From: an uncultured Flammeovirgaceae bacterium
Lineage (GTDB): Bacteria > Bacteroidota > Bacteroidia > Cytophagales > Cyclobacteriaceae
Direction of reading: 5' to 3'
DNA length: 64,000 nucleotides
NCBI GenBank assembly: GCA_937883755.1
Contig: CAKZYA010000002.1
Coordinates: 62,001-126,000 of the forward strand
Every line of letters begins with the position of its first letter. The first letter of the stretch is position 1. The notes beneath the pieces were generated by a model that saw only the letters and a program-made list of their open reading frames with translations, ran no database searches and was not told the DNA's origin. The position numbers were made by a program, and so were the translations under genes. Of the stretch, positions 9,035 through 18,208 are shown in pieces.

Positions 9035-10141
9035 GTGAATGATAGAATTGTGTTGTTAACTAAATTATTTGAGATGAACACACAATTCATTAAGCTAGAC
9101 AAACGAGAAGCCTGGTTTCATATAGCCCTTTGGCTGTTGATGATGGCATCGGTCATTTCTGCCTGGTCAAATAACCTAGACTCAACGCATGTTATCTTTA
9201 GATATATTTCGCTGATTCTAACCTTCATTTTGCCCATTTATATCAATGCCTTCGTGCTTATTCCAAGATTCTTCAAACGGGATAAATGGCTTACGTATAC
9301 TTTATTTTTAGCAGTACTACTCATTGCTGCAAAAACCCTCCACACCGTACTTTTATTAGCTCCTTGGATGATTAACGACTGGTCGAGCCTAGACTTATCT
9401 AAAGAGTTTAGTCACTGGGTGTTCCGCGAATTCCGAAGCTTTGATAAGTTTGTTTTTAGTCAACTACCTTGGATTGTCTACATCTCATTTGCCTATCGGT
9501 TTATCAAAGATTGGTTTGTTAATGAGCAAGTCAAAAGTCGGTTGATTTCCGAGAAACTATCGGTAGAATTAGCATTGCTAAAAGCGCAAGTAAGCCCGCA
9601 TTTTCTGTTTAATACGTTGAATAACATTTATGCGGTGGCGTTGGATGAAAGGGCGGTGAGTACGGCGGATAATATTTCAAAATTAGGTACTTTGATGCGC
9701 TACAGCCTGCACGATACCCAAGCCGATTTTATTGCACTAAATAAAGAACTGGGTTATCTGGAGCGGTATATTGAGCTACAGCGAATGCGACTTACTGAAA
9801 ACCAGCAACTGAACGTTGCTCTTGACTTAAAAAATGGCGAAACAGGAAATTTAAACATTGCGCCTATGATTTTGCTACCCTTCATTGAGAATGCCTTTAA
9901 ATACGGAGTCAGTACCACTCACGCTTCCCAGATCAACATAAGCATTCGATTAACAGGAAAGCAGTTAGTCATGGAAGTAGAAAACGCCGTACAACGAACT
10001 GAACAATCCGAAATTGGTGGGTTAGGATTAGAGAATGTGAAAAATCGCCTAGCACTTATCTACCCTAATCGGCATAAACTAACGTGTGGCTTGAACGACG
10101 GGAAATATTCAGTCTATTTGGAACTTAATTTAACCCGATGA
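9035..10141 (+). CDS. LytS/YehU-type sensor histidine kinase
   Basis: About four transmembrane segments in residues 20-165 precede a His_kinase (PF06580-type) dimerisation motif SPHFLFN with the phospho-acceptor His189. An ATP-binding domain follows (N box NAFKYG, G box GGLGLENVKNRL). No periplasmic sensor domain is evident, so the signal is probably perceived in the membrane. The next gene starts inside the stop codon (ATGA), which is typical of a co-translated kinase/regulator pair. A second in-frame ATG at 9074 would remove 13 residues and is a plausible alternative start. Confidence 0.93.
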   Translation: MNDRIVLLTKLFEMNTQFIKLDKREAWFHIALWLLMMASVISAWSNNLDSTHVIFRYISLILTFILPIYINAFVLIPRFFKRDKWLTYTLFLAVLLIAAKTLHTVLLLAPWMINDWSSLDLSKEFSHWVFREFRSFDKFVFSQLPWIVYISFAYRFIKDWFVNEQVKSRLISEKLSVELALLKAQVSPHFLFNTLNNIYAVALDERAVSTADNISKLGTLMRYSLHDTQADFIALNKELGYLERYIELQRMRLTENQQLNVALDLKNGETGNLNIAPMILLPFIENAFKYGVSTTHASQINISIRLTGKQLVMEVENAVQRTEQSEIGGLGLENVKNRLALIYPNRHKLTCGLNDGKYSVYLELNLTR

Positions 10142-10824
10142 TTAGGGCAATTGCTATTGACGATGAACCCAATGCGTTGCGGGTTATTGAAAATCACGCC
10201 GCGCAAGTTTCCTTCTTACAATTAGTTGGAGCTTTCACTGACCCTTTTAAGGCACTGAAGTTTTTGGAAGAGAATAACGTTCATCTGATCTTATTAGACA
10301 TCAATATGCCGGATATTTCGGGCTTAGAATTATCTCGTATCGTTAAAGAAAGAAACACATTTATTATCTTCACCACGGCGTTCAGCGAATATGCTTTAGA
10401 AAGTTATGACCTTGATGCAGTAGACTATCTCCTAAAACCATTCGAGTTTACCCGCTTTCATTCGGCACTTTTAAAAGTCAGGAAAAGACTAAGCTCAAGT
10501 AGTTATACCTCCAATTTTTTCTTTGTGAATACCGGAAACGAGCGTTACAAAATACGATACAGAGACATTCAGTATATTGAAGGAAATGGTAACTACATCA
10601 CTTATCACCTCGGCAGCGAAAAAGTATTGGTACGATCTACGATTAAGCAAGTACTAGCTTATTTACCTCCATCCGACTTTATTCAAGTGCAACGTTCTTA
10701 CATCGTAGCCCTAAGCCATATTGATGTAATCCGGGATAATCACATTCATATCGGTCAGGTGAGAATTTCTATCGGCCCCACGTACAAAGAGCAAGTTAAA
10801 TCCATAGTGGATGATTTTAGCTAA
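10138..10824 (+). CDS. LytTR-family response regulator
   Basis: A receiver domain in residues 1-120 has the acidic pair in DDEPNA and the phospho-acceptor Asp54 in LLDINMP, with the conserved Thr in FTTAF and Lys in LLKPFEF. A LytTR DNA-binding domain follows from about residue 130 to 228, with the usual ending in which the protein contacts DNA by beta strands. It is translationally coupled to the LytS-like kinase. Target operons cannot be inferred here, although the kinase-regulator pair is usually tied to envelope or cell-wall responses. Confidence 0.95.
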   Translation: MIRAIAIDDEPNALRVIENHAAQVSFLQLVGAFTDPFKALKFLEENNVHLILLDINMPDISGLELSRIVKERNTFIIFTTAFSEYALESYDLDAVDYLLKPFEFTRFHSALLKVRKRLSSSSYTSNFFFVNTGNERYKIRYRDIQYIEGNGNYITYHLGSEKVLVRSTIKQVLAYLPPSDFIQVQRSYIVALSHIDVIRDNHIHIGQVRISIGPTYKEQVKSIVDDFS

Positions 10825-10871
10825 GAAGCACAATTGTTAGTAACTTGGTTGCCAACTTTACTCCGTAAGCC

Positions 10872-11372
10872 ATGTACCAAGCCTCGGTTGACGATAATAC
10901 TTCACTGTCCGTAGAAGTAAAAGATGATCAAATTTACATTGATCAGAAAAAGATTGATCTGGATATACATCAGGTTTCAGCAAATCAATTTCATGTAATT
11001 CACCAGCACCGATCGTACCATATCGAGATTGCTGAAGCAGACTATTCAACTAAAAAGTTTACTATGCTAGTTAATGGCAAGCATATCTCTGTTTCTCTTC
11101 AATCTGAATTAGATCAACTACTGGAAACTTTAGGCATGGATGCCGCTTCAGAAACAACTGTAAAAGAAGTTCGCAGCCCGATGCCTGGTTTAATCCGAGC
11201 ACTAAACGTGCAAGAGGGGGACACAGTAGAAGCCGGAGACAAACTGCTAACGTTGGAAGCCATGAAAATGGAAAATGCCATAAAATCTCCCGCCTCGGGT
11301 ACCATTGCATCAGTAGTGGTAGAAACTGGTCAGAGTGTAGAAAAGAATCAGGTGCTGATTAGTTTTGAGTAG
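10872..11372 (+). CDS. Biotin carboxyl carrier / biotin-lipoyl attachment protein
   Basis: A 166-residue stand-alone carrier. The C-terminal 75 residues form a biotinyl domain with EAMKMEN, and Lys132 is the biotinylated residue. It is preceded by a proline-containing hinge (SPMPGL) and a poorly conserved N-terminal half of about 85 residues, as in the small carrier subunits of acyl-CoA carboxylases or oxaloacetate decarboxylase of Bacteroidota. No carboxylase or carboxyltransferase gene is adjacent, so the partner must be elsewhere. The biotin ligase that would charge it is encoded at 36371-37135. Confidence 0.85.
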   Translation: MYQASVDDNTSLSVEVKDDQIYIDQKKIDLDIHQVSANQFHVIHQHRSYHIEIAEADYSTKKFTMLVNGKHISVSLQSELDQLLETLGMDAASETTVKEVRSPMPGLIRALNVQEGDTVEAGDKLLTLEAMKMENAIKSPASGTIASVVVETGQSVEKNQVLISFE

Positions 11373-11397
11373 TAAGTATTCAGGTTAGAAAGTTACA

Positions 11398-11421
11398 GGT
11401 TTCAAGGTTTCAAGGTTTCAA
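11398..11421. repeat. Triplicate GGTTTCAA tandem repeat
   Basis: Three perfect head-to-tail copies of GGTTTCAA sit in the biotin carrier-pyrH spacer, directly after GTTACA. The same words (GTTACAGG, GGTTCAAG) recur after frr near 12930 and before 18040. An AACAC-rich stretch with a small TTCATG/CATGAA dyad follows at about 11431-11457. Confidence 0.7.
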
Positions 11422-11574
11422 GTTATGTATTTCATGAACACGAGAACACATGAATACAATTGTACCGTACGACGGTCGCCAAAACACTATTCTAGATTTT
11501 TCCTTACACATTTCTACACGGTTGAAGAATTTTCCTTTATTTGCAGCTAATTTGTAGCTAATCAAATCAAAGGC

Positions 11575-12279
11575 ATGAAGTACCAACGCATTCTTCTTAA
11601 ACTAAGCGGCGAAGCCCTGATGGGTAACCAACCCTACGGAATTGACCCTCAGCGAATTCAGCAGTATGCTCAGGAAATTAAGCGAGTAAAAGATGAGGGC
11701 GTTGAGATCGCGATCGTGATTGGGGGCGGAAATATCTTTCGCGGGGTGCAAGCGCAAGATTCAGGAATGGATCGGGTACAGGGTGACTATATGGGAATGC
11801 TCGCCACCGTAATTAATGGTATGGCTCTGCAAAGCGCATTAGAGCAGATTGGGCTGTACACCCGCCTGATGTCAGGCATTAAAATGGAACAGGTCTGCGA
11901 ACCATTTATCCGACGCCGAGCGATTCGTCACCTAGAGAAAGGCCGGATTGTAATCTTTGGAGCGGGCATTGGCAACCCCTACTTCACTACCGATTCTACT
12001 GCCAGTCTACGAGCCATTGAAATTGAAGCCAATGTAGTGCTAAAAGGTACTCGGGTAGATGGAGTCTACACCGCTGACCCGGAAAAAGATCCTACCGCTA
12101 AGCGTTTTTCCACTATTACATTTAGTGAAGTGTATCAAAAGAAATTGAACGTCATGGATATGACTGCCTTCACCCTCTGCCAAGAAAACAATTTGCCCAT
12201 TATTGTTTTTGACATGAATAAGCCCGGTAACTTATTCAACTTAATCAGCGGACAGGAAGTGGGAACACTGATTAATTAA
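11575..12279 (+). CDS. pyrH: UMP kinase
   Basis: A 234-residue amino-acid-kinase-fold protein of standard length. It begins with KLSGEALMG and contains the nucleotide-binding GGGNIFRG and the [16 protein letters not shown] region that is diagnostic for bacterial UMP kinase. It phosphorylates UMP to UDP in pyrimidine nucleotide synthesis and is normally a GTP-activated, UTP-inhibited hexamer. It is followed by frr 74 bases downstream, the near-universal bacterial pyrH-frr order, which confirms the assignment. Confidence 0.97.
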   Translation: MKYQRILLKLSGEALMGNQPYGIDPQRIQQYAQEIKRVKDEGVEIAIVIGGGNIFRGVQAQDSGMDRVQGDYMGMLATVINGMALQSALEQIGLYTRLMSGIKMEQVCEPFIRRRAIRHLEKGRIVIFGAGIGNPYFTTDSTASLRAIEIEANVVLKGTRVDGVYTADPEKDPTAKRFSTITFSEVYQKKLNVMDMTAFTLCQENNLPIIVFDMNKPGNLFNLISGQEVGTLIN

Positions 12280-12353
12280 GATTTTTTTGCATTTTTTAGT
12301 AAGTTCGCTGCCCTACGTACGTTTTCAATACTGAAACCTAACTTTTCAAAAAC

Positions 12354-12917
12354 ATGGTTGAAGAAATCGAACTATATCTAGACGAAGCCAAGCAATTAAT
12401 GGAGCAATCCGTCACCCACGTTCAGCAAGAGTTTAGAAAAATCAGAGCAGGTAAGGCAACTCCCAATATGCTTGACGGACTAATGGTGGAATACTACGGC
12501 AACCCTACCCCAGTCAATCAGGTTGCATCTATCACTACTCCCGACGCCCGAACTATCATGATTAAGCCTTGGGAGAAGAATCTACTGAGTGAAATTGAGC
12601 GGGCCATTATGAATTCTGACCTAGGTCTAAATCCGCAAAACGACGGAGAACTTATCCGCCTTAACATTCCTGCGCTTACTGAAGAAAGACGGCAACAATT
12701 AGTGAAACAAGCGAAGACCGAAGCCGAAAAAGGTAAAATCAGCGTGCGAAATGTTCGCAAAGATACCAACGATCACATCAAGGCTCTACTGAAAGAAAAC
12801 GTCTCAGAAGACGAAGTAAAACACGGTGAAGATAACGTACAGGAGTTGACTGATCAGTATACTAAAAAAATTGATAGTGTATTCCATGCAAAGGAAAAAG
12901 AGATTATGACTGTATAA
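12354..12917 (+). CDS. frr: Ribosome recycling factor
   Basis: A 187-residue protein of standard length with the whole RRF signature: RAGKATPNMLDGL near the N-terminus, the domain II region VEYYGNPTPVNQVASI, and the ending VRNVRKDTNDHIK. It works with EF-G to split the post-termination ribosome. It lies downstream of pyrH in the usual order. A dyad in the following convergent spacer (12939-12984) probably ends transcription. Confidence 0.97.
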   Translation: MVEEIELYLDEAKQLMEQSVTHVQQEFRKIRAGKATPNMLDGLMVEYYGNPTPVNQVASITTPDARTIMIKPWEKNLLSEIERAIMNSDLGLNPQNDGELIRLNIPALTEERRQQLVKQAKTEAEKGKISVRNVRKDTNDHIKALLKENVSEDEVKHGEDNVQELTDQYTKKIDSVFHAKEKEIMTV

Positions 12918-12938
12918 TAAAAGGTATATGGTTCAAGT

Positions 12939-12984
12939 TACAGGGTAAAAAGTTTTTAGTTTTATCTGTGCCTTAAACCCTGTA
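12939..12984. terminator. Candidate bidirectional terminator between frr and nadD
   Basis: TACAGGGT at 12939-12946 and ACCCTGTA at 12977-12984 form a perfect 8-bp inverted repeat around a 30-base loop, between two convergent genes. There is no clean terminal T-run, so function is inferred from position. Confidence 0.4.
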
Positions 12985-13001
12985 CCATTCACTTTTACCA
13001 A

Positions 13002-13586
13002 TTAGAGATATAATTTCCGGCTTGTGATGTACTCTTCTACCGAATCAGGAACCAGATATTTTACTGAGATACCATTCTGAATACCCTGGCGGATAAACGT
13101 AGCCGAAATATCCAATAGAGGCGCATCTACATGCTGAATCTGCGGATGGTTTCTAATTTCATCCCGAATTTTCTCTTCAGCTACATTCGGTCGAGGGTAC
13201 ACCAACACCGGAGTGTGTTTCAAAATCTCATCTACATTTTTCCAGCGGTGTAAGTGTGTAAGCACATCACTACCAGCAATTAAGGAAAACTGATGCTGAG
13301 GATACCGCTCGTTCAAATAAGTTAAGGTGTTGATGGTATAGCTAGGTTTAGGCATACTAAACTCAGCATTACAAGCTCGGAGATCAAAATTATCTTCTAC
13401 GGCTAACTCCACCATTTGTAGTCGATCAATTTCATTCAACAGTGATTTTTGCCGCTTGAATGGATTTTGAGGTGAAACCACAAACCAAACCTGATCTAAA
13501 GCAACAGTCTGCCGAACTACATTCGCGACAATAAGATGCCCGGTATGGATTGGGTTAAACGACCCGAAGAATAAGCCTACTTTCAA
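13002..13586 (-). CDS. nadD: Nicotinate-nucleotide adenylyltransferase
   Basis: A 194-residue nucleotidyltransferase. GLFFGSFNPIHTGH carries the (H/T)xGH-type nucleotide-binding motif and the late ISATFIR motif is the family's second ATP-binding signature. It forms deamido-NAD from nicotinate mononucleotide and ATP. The only start that allows the N-terminal beta strand is a TTG at 13586; an in-frame stop lies 15 bases upstream and no ATG is available. It sits 26 bases downstream of the start-distal end of the large TPR gene on the same strand. Confidence 0.93.
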   Translation of the reverse strand: MKVGLFFGSFNPIHTGHLIVANVVRQTVALDQVWFVVSPQNPFKRQKSLLNEIDRLQMVELAVEDNFDLRACNAEFSMPKPSYTINTLTYLNERYPQHQFSLIAGSDVLTHLHRWKNVDEILKHTPVLVYPRPNVAEEKIRDEIRNHPQIQHVDAPLLDISATFIRQGIQNGISVKYLVPDSVEEYITSRKLYL

Positions 13587-13612
13587 AAATGGACGGAGTT
13601 AAATGAGTAGAT

Positions 13613-16600
13613 CTAAGGATTAGAGGGTTCTTCCAGTATAATTTCATTGTCTTGCTCTTGCTTGGCACTATCCAACGCTTCTTGCTGCTGCCGTTGTTCA
13701 GCTTCATCCATTTCTATTTCAGCCAATCGCTCCCGCGCAGTTTTCACTACTTCTTCATCTGGCGAATTTTCAATAATAGAGTTCAAAGTAGCTTTTGCCT
13801 GAAAAACCTCATCCATAGCCTCATAGTTTTCAGCTATCAGTAGAAAAGATTTTCCTAACCAATCTTCATAACCCCCAAACTTCTTATTTAGCTCATACAA
13901 AGCATCAATGGACTGTTGATAATTTCCTCGGTCATACTGAATTTTCGCTAACAAATATTGAGCCTCCGCCCCATTTTCGTCGGGTGCCTCGCCTACCAGC
14001 TCGCTTAAAATAGGTTCAGCTTGGTCTAAATTACCCTGCTCGTAAGCAGCTCGCCCCTGGTATAAACTAGCCTGATTAGCTGCATTGGTAGATATATTAG
14101 CCTTTTCCAAAATTTCCCGAGCATAGTAATCTACTGAATCTAGCAAGTCAGGATTTTGCTGAGCTAGTTGATAGTAAGACGTCATTAGCCCTTGCCAAGC
14201 GTTATATTGCTGCTTTTTAGAACGAGCAGTTTGTGCCAGTTTTTGAAAGTAAGTAACTGCATTGGCGTAGTTTTGCTGAGAGCTCTCTAGTTCAGCAATA
14301 CGCTGCATAATTCGCTGACTTTGAGGGTGATTCTCTACTGTGGTAAGTGTATAGTACATATCCAGCGCCTTATCAACCTGACCCGAACGATAGTAAGACT
14401 CTCCAATGTAGTAATTAGCTTCGGGTACGTTAGCATTATCCGGGTACGTTTCTACGAATGACTGCAACTGCTGAATAGCACGGTCGTACTGTTGAGAGAA
14501 GTAAAGGTTTTTAGCTGATTCGTACTCAATACTGGCCACATTAGCATCTTCCGGATTAGCTTCTTTGTACTTGGCTAAGTAGCGGGAAAAATCACCCGAT
14601 CCGCTTTGTGATGTCACTTCTTGTAAGCCCAAAATAGCTGAGTTTGCCGTAGAATGCGCCATGTACTCATCCAATATTTTTTTATAATCCTGTTCAGCCT
14701 GCTTGTATTGCTGTTGATTAGAGTAAGCAACTGCCCGTCGGAGTAAGGCGTAAGGTACTAGATTACTTTGAGGTTGAGTTTCCAATAAAGTACTAAAACT
14801 ACGGGTAGCCTGCTGGTACTCACCCTGCTGTAATTGCAGTTGTGCTTTTTGAAATAGTGCATCGTCGTAATAAGGCGAACTCTGGTAACGCGATAGCATC
14901 TGGTCAAGTATTTCAACTCCCTCTTTCTGGTTTCCGATAATTCCCTGAATTACTCCCTTTTGATAGTAAGCATAACCGCTCTCCCGGCTGTTCTCACGAA
15001 TAGCCCGATCGTAGGTTTGTAAAGCCTTCTGATAGCTTTTAGTCACATAGTACGAATCAGCCAAGCGCAGAAGAGCATCAGCCAAATAAAATTGATCCTG
15101 GTTGCGAGAGCTACTTCGCAGTGTACTTTGCTGTACATACTTTTCAAAAGACCGTAGTGCCTGATTGTACTTCTGCGTGTTAAAGTATGCATAGCCAATA
15201 CCATACTGAGCTTTGGTATGGTACATAGCTTTCTCTCCTTCTAAGCGGCTGCCTCGCAGACGACGAAAGACTGCATCGTAAGAATCAATGGCTTTATCCC
15301 AGAATTTACCAATTGAGTACGCTTCGCCTTTCCAAAAGTTAGCAGCTGCTACTAATGTCTCATCAATCGGGTACTCCAGTGATTTATCAAATAATTCTAC
15401 GGCACTCCGGTATTTTCTCTGGTTAAATGCCTGGGTTCCGGCCCGATAGCTAACCTGTTGGTACGACTTACGCACAGGCATAGTTTTGTTTGGAAGACTT
15501 TCAATAAACTGCATAGCCGCGGCGTAATTCTGGGTATACAGATACGCCTCGCTCAACAGATTATTGGCTTCGGTAGCAAAACGGGTTTGGGGAAAATCTT
15601 CTTTCAACTGATTGAGTGACTGAATAGCCCGCCCGAATTCTTCTCGCTCAAATAATGTCTTGCCCAGATTAAACAAGGCTTGTTCCTGAATAGACTCGTC
15701 AAAACTACTACGGACAGCATTTTCAAAAGCCGTAACTGCGTATTCTGAATTTTCCTGACGAGTGTATAAAACTCCCAAATAAAAAGAGGCAACCTGCCCG
15801 ATACTATCACCAGCGGATGCTGCACTAGCTGACGCTGCCTGTTTAAAGCTCTCTATAGCCTCATCATTCTTATTAATTTGGTACTGAGCGTAGCCTAACC
15901 GATACCAAATATCTCGGCTAGGATTGCGCGATTGGGCGTAACTCTGTAAAAATGGCTCGGCATCTGCGTAGCGTTTCTCCCGAAAGTTAGCTTCACCCAC
16001 CAGCAGCATGATCTCCGAATAGTTTGCCACTTCCTTCTCCCCCTTTTCTAGGATAGTCTCCCCGTATTTCTTTAGTTGATCATACCGTTCTTGCTGATTA
16101 AGAATATTAGCAATCAGAAAGGGAACAGCTCTTCCGTAAGACTCATCTTGCTCAATACGACGAAGGTCGGTGAGGGCTTCATCGTAATTTCCGTTTTGCA
16201 ACGCGATATAACCCGAATAGTAATGAGCAGCATTTTGATAAGGATTATCATTGTTCTTCAGGAAACTGAGCCGGGATTTGGCTTCTTCAAACTTCTGGCG
16301 AGTAAAGTACGCATATCCTAGCTTGAAATTGCGGGTTTCTCCGTCCTCATGGGATAAGTTGCGAGTATCCGTTTTCTCAAAATACTCGATTACCTTATCG
16401 TAGCGCCCCTCATTGAAGTAGAAATTGCCCAATTCGTAATTAGCCCGTAAGGCTTTGGGGTGAGAAGCATGTTCTTCCACAAAATCAGCTAATTGGGCTT
16501 CTCCATCTGAATTGTATAAGCGTACAGCTGAATATGCAGCATAGTACTGAGACTCAGTAGCATGCGTGCCATTGGGCGAATGGGCTAAATATTGCTCGAA

Positions 16601-16762
16601 GGTTTCGCGGGCGGCACTGTATTTCTTTTTCTCTAGCAAATCTAACCCCTGCTGGTATAAGTGATCTGGAATAGACTCAGAAAGGTATTCTTGAGCATAG
16701 CAAAAACTAGCTAAAAAAATAAGCCCCGAAAGAGTTAATATAAAAATGATTGGTTGCTTCAT
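13613..16762 (-). CDS. Large exported tetratricopeptide-repeat protein
   Basis: A roughly 1049-residue protein made almost entirely of TPR or TPR-like helical pairs, recognisable by recurrent motifs such as AxYxxGxxYxxxGxYxxA and DxALxxY, and ending in a Glu/Gln-rich tail. I use the ATG at 16762 because it directly precedes a good signal peptide ending Cys-Tyr-Ala-Gln; the longer reading from 16813 would place 17 polar residues before it. TPR arrays are protein-binding scaffolds. Proteins of this size and layout are common and conserved in Bacteroidota, in the periplasm or attached to the outer membrane, without a defined role. Neighbouring nadD and holA give no functional clue. Confidence 0.85.
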   Translation of the reverse strand: MKQPIIFILTLSGLIFLASFCYAQEYLSESIPDHLYQQGLDLLEKKKYSAARETFEQYLAHSPNGTHATESQYYAAYSAVRLYNSDGEAQLADFVEEHASHPKALRANYELGNFYFNEGRYDKVIEYFEKTDTRNLSHEDGETRNFKLGYAYFTRQKFEEAKSRLSFLKNNDNPYQNAAHYYSGYIALQNGNYDEALTDLRRIEQDESYGRAVPFLIANILNQQERYDQLKKYGETILEKGEKEVANYSEIMLLVGEANFREKRYADAEPFLQSYAQSRNPSRDIWYRLGYAQYQINKNDEAIESFKQAASASAASAGDSIGQVASFYLGVLYTRQENSEYAVTAFENAVRSSFDESIQEQALFNLGKTLFEREEFGRAIQSLNQLKEDFPQTRFATEANNLLSEAYLYTQNYAAAMQFIESLPNKTMPVRKSYQQVSYRAGTQAFNQRKYRSAVELFDKSLEYPIDETLVAAANFWKGEAYSIGKFWDKAIDSYDAVFRRLRGSRLEGEKAMYHTKAQYGIGYAYFNTQKYNQALRSFEKYVQQSTLRSSSRNQDQFYLADALLRLADSYYVTKSYQKALQTYDRAIRENSRESGYAYYQKGVIQGIIGNQKEGVEILDQMLSRYQSSPYYDDALFQKAQLQLQQGEYQQATRSFSTLLETQPQSNLVPYALLRRAVAYSNQQQYKQAEQDYKKILDEYMAHSTANSAILGLQEVTSQSGSGDFSRYLAKYKEANPEDANVASIEYESAKNLYFSQQYDRAIQQLQSFVETYPDNANVPEANYYIGESYYRSGQVDKALDMYYTLTTVENHPQSQRIMQRIAELESSQQNYANAVTYFQKLAQTARSKKQQYNAWQGLMTSYYQLAQQNPDLLDSVDYYAREILEKANISTNAANQASLYQGRAAYEQGNLDQAEPILSELVGEAPDENGAEAQYLLAKIQYDRGNYQQSIDALYELNKKFGGYEDWLGKSFLLIAENYEAMDEVFQAKATLNSIIENSPDEEVVKTARERLAEIEMDEAEQRQQQEALDSAKQEQDNEIILEEPSNP

Positions 16763-16929
16763 AGACAAATAGGCTCCATTGACGAGTGCTAAAGTGTTAG
16801 TGTGTTTTAGCAACTGCCACGCAGTGTTATGATCACAATGTTAAATTGCTAACTGATTATTATCCTACGAATTTACAAAACTCAAAAACACTTCAATATA
16901 ATAACACCAAAACACCTGAACACATTGTA

Positions 16930-17958
16930 TCAATGCATAAGTTGGTAAACCAACGTTTTGAGAATTTGCTCGTCGGTTCCAGTAGTATTGTCAACGCCTT
17001 TAGCGTGTAAGTCCGCCCGGCGTAGTAAACTAATATTGCGAATAACACGCGATAGTGGATAGTTGACAGCGGCTACCCGGTATTCTTTCACAAAAAACGG
17101 ATGAACTTTTAGTAAAGAAGCCAGTCCTCGCTCGGTTTTATCAGTAGACTGATGCACCAGTAATAATTTACTAAAAAAGGTAAACAGTAGGGCAATTGTC
17201 GGAATAATTGGGTTTGCTTTGGGGTTAGCGGCAAAGTAGTAAACGATTTGAAAGGCTTTAGTGAAATTGCCCTGAGCCACTGCCTTTTGTAACTCAAAGG
17301 CATTATATTCCTTACTAATTCCAACGTACTTCTGAACCAGTTCGGCGGTAATTGCATCGGCTGATTCTTTCTCCAGATTAATGGCTACTTTATCCAGTTC
17401 TTTAGCTAATCGTTCCAGGTTATTGCCAATATGATCCATCAGCATTTGTACCGCCTGCTCTTCAATAGAGTACCCCTGCTGCTTCACCCACTGCATAATC
17501 CAGTCGGGTACCTGGTTGTCGTACATTTTTTTGGAATCAATCAGCAAGGCAAACTTGGCTAGAGCTTTGCTCAGTCCTAAATTCTTGTTCAGCGATTTAT
17601 ACTTATGGCAAAATACTAAAACCGTAGAGGGCAACGGCTGCTGCACGTACTGAGACAACATCTCCTGTCCATTTTTCTGCTGTAAGTCCGCTAGTTCCTG
17701 CGCCTCTTTCACGATAACTACCTGTCGGGCAGCCATCATCGGAAACCGCTTGGCATTGGTAAGCACCGTAGGTAAGTCGGTGTCTTTCCCGTAGAGAATA
17801 ATCTGATTAAACCCTTTTTCAGCCTCAGTTAGCGCATTTTGCTCAATATACTGAGCGATCTGATCGATATAAAATGGTTCATCGCCCTGAAGGAAATATA
17901 CCGGAGCGTACTGATTTTTCTTAAGATCACTAAGTATTTGCTGGGGAGTAGTGGGCAT
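16930..17958 (-). CDS. holA: DNA polymerase III, delta subunit
   Basis: A 342-residue protein of the expected size. It starts with PVYFLQGDEPFYIDQI, the typical N-terminal P-loop-like strand of clamp-loader delta, and has the conserved NAKRFPMMAARQVVIVKEAQ segment and a helical C-terminal collar domain. Delta opens the beta sliding clamp as part of the clamp loader. It stands alone, with word-repeat spacers on both sides. Confidence 0.92.
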   Translation of the reverse strand: MPTTPQQILSDLKKNQYAPVYFLQGDEPFYIDQIAQYIEQNALTEAEKGFNQIILYGKDTDLPTVLTNAKRFPMMAARQVVIVKEAQELADLQQKNGQEMLSQYVQQPLPSTVLVFCHKYKSLNKNLGLSKALAKFALLIDSKKMYDNQVPDWIMQWVKQQGYSIEEQAVQMLMDHIGNNLERLAKELDKVAINLEKESADAITAELVQKYVGISKEYNAFELQKAVAQGNFTKAFQIVYYFAANPKANPIIPTIALLFTFFSKLLLVHQSTDKTERGLASLLKVHPFFVKEYRVAAVNYPLSRVIRNISLLRRADLHAKGVDNTTGTDEQILKTLVYQLMH

Positions 17959-18078
17959 TGCAAATTGGAAGATTGGAAAATTACAAATTGTTTTTTGTCT
18001 GATTGTTATGAGTTACAGGTTGGGACAGTTACAGGTTACTGAATTCGGTCACCCGTCTTCTCATCTCTAATTTCTATC

Positions 18079-18135
18079 GCACGGCGGGTCGGACGGCCGA
18101 TGCGGGGCATCCCATGCCGCCGCATCGGCGAACCG
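18079..18135. mobile_element. 57-bp GC-rich palindromic insertion (REP/MITE-like)
   Basis: This GC-rich block stands out from its AT-rich spacer. Its core is a near-perfect hairpin: GCCGATGCGG at 18096-18105 pairs with CCGCATCGGC at 18120-18129, and inside it GGCAT pairs with ATGCC around a CCC loop, with one bulged G at 18119. On the minus strand the block interrupts the word pair ACTAGAAATTGA and GATAGAAATTAG, which is contiguous (overlapping by GA) at 51382-51403. That is what a small insertion with a 2-bp duplication would leave. It lacks a T-run, so a simple terminator is less likely. Confidence 0.45.
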
Positions 18136-18208
18136 TCAATTTCTAGTTTCTTCGGACATACAATATTCCCACTTTCATATTTTATCTCTCTCATTTCATA
18201 TTTTACAT

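Noticed and set aside
11398-11421. Three GGTTTCAA copies as a CRISPR array
   Set aside because: Units are 8 bases without spacers and no cas genes are present; it is a short tandem repeat.
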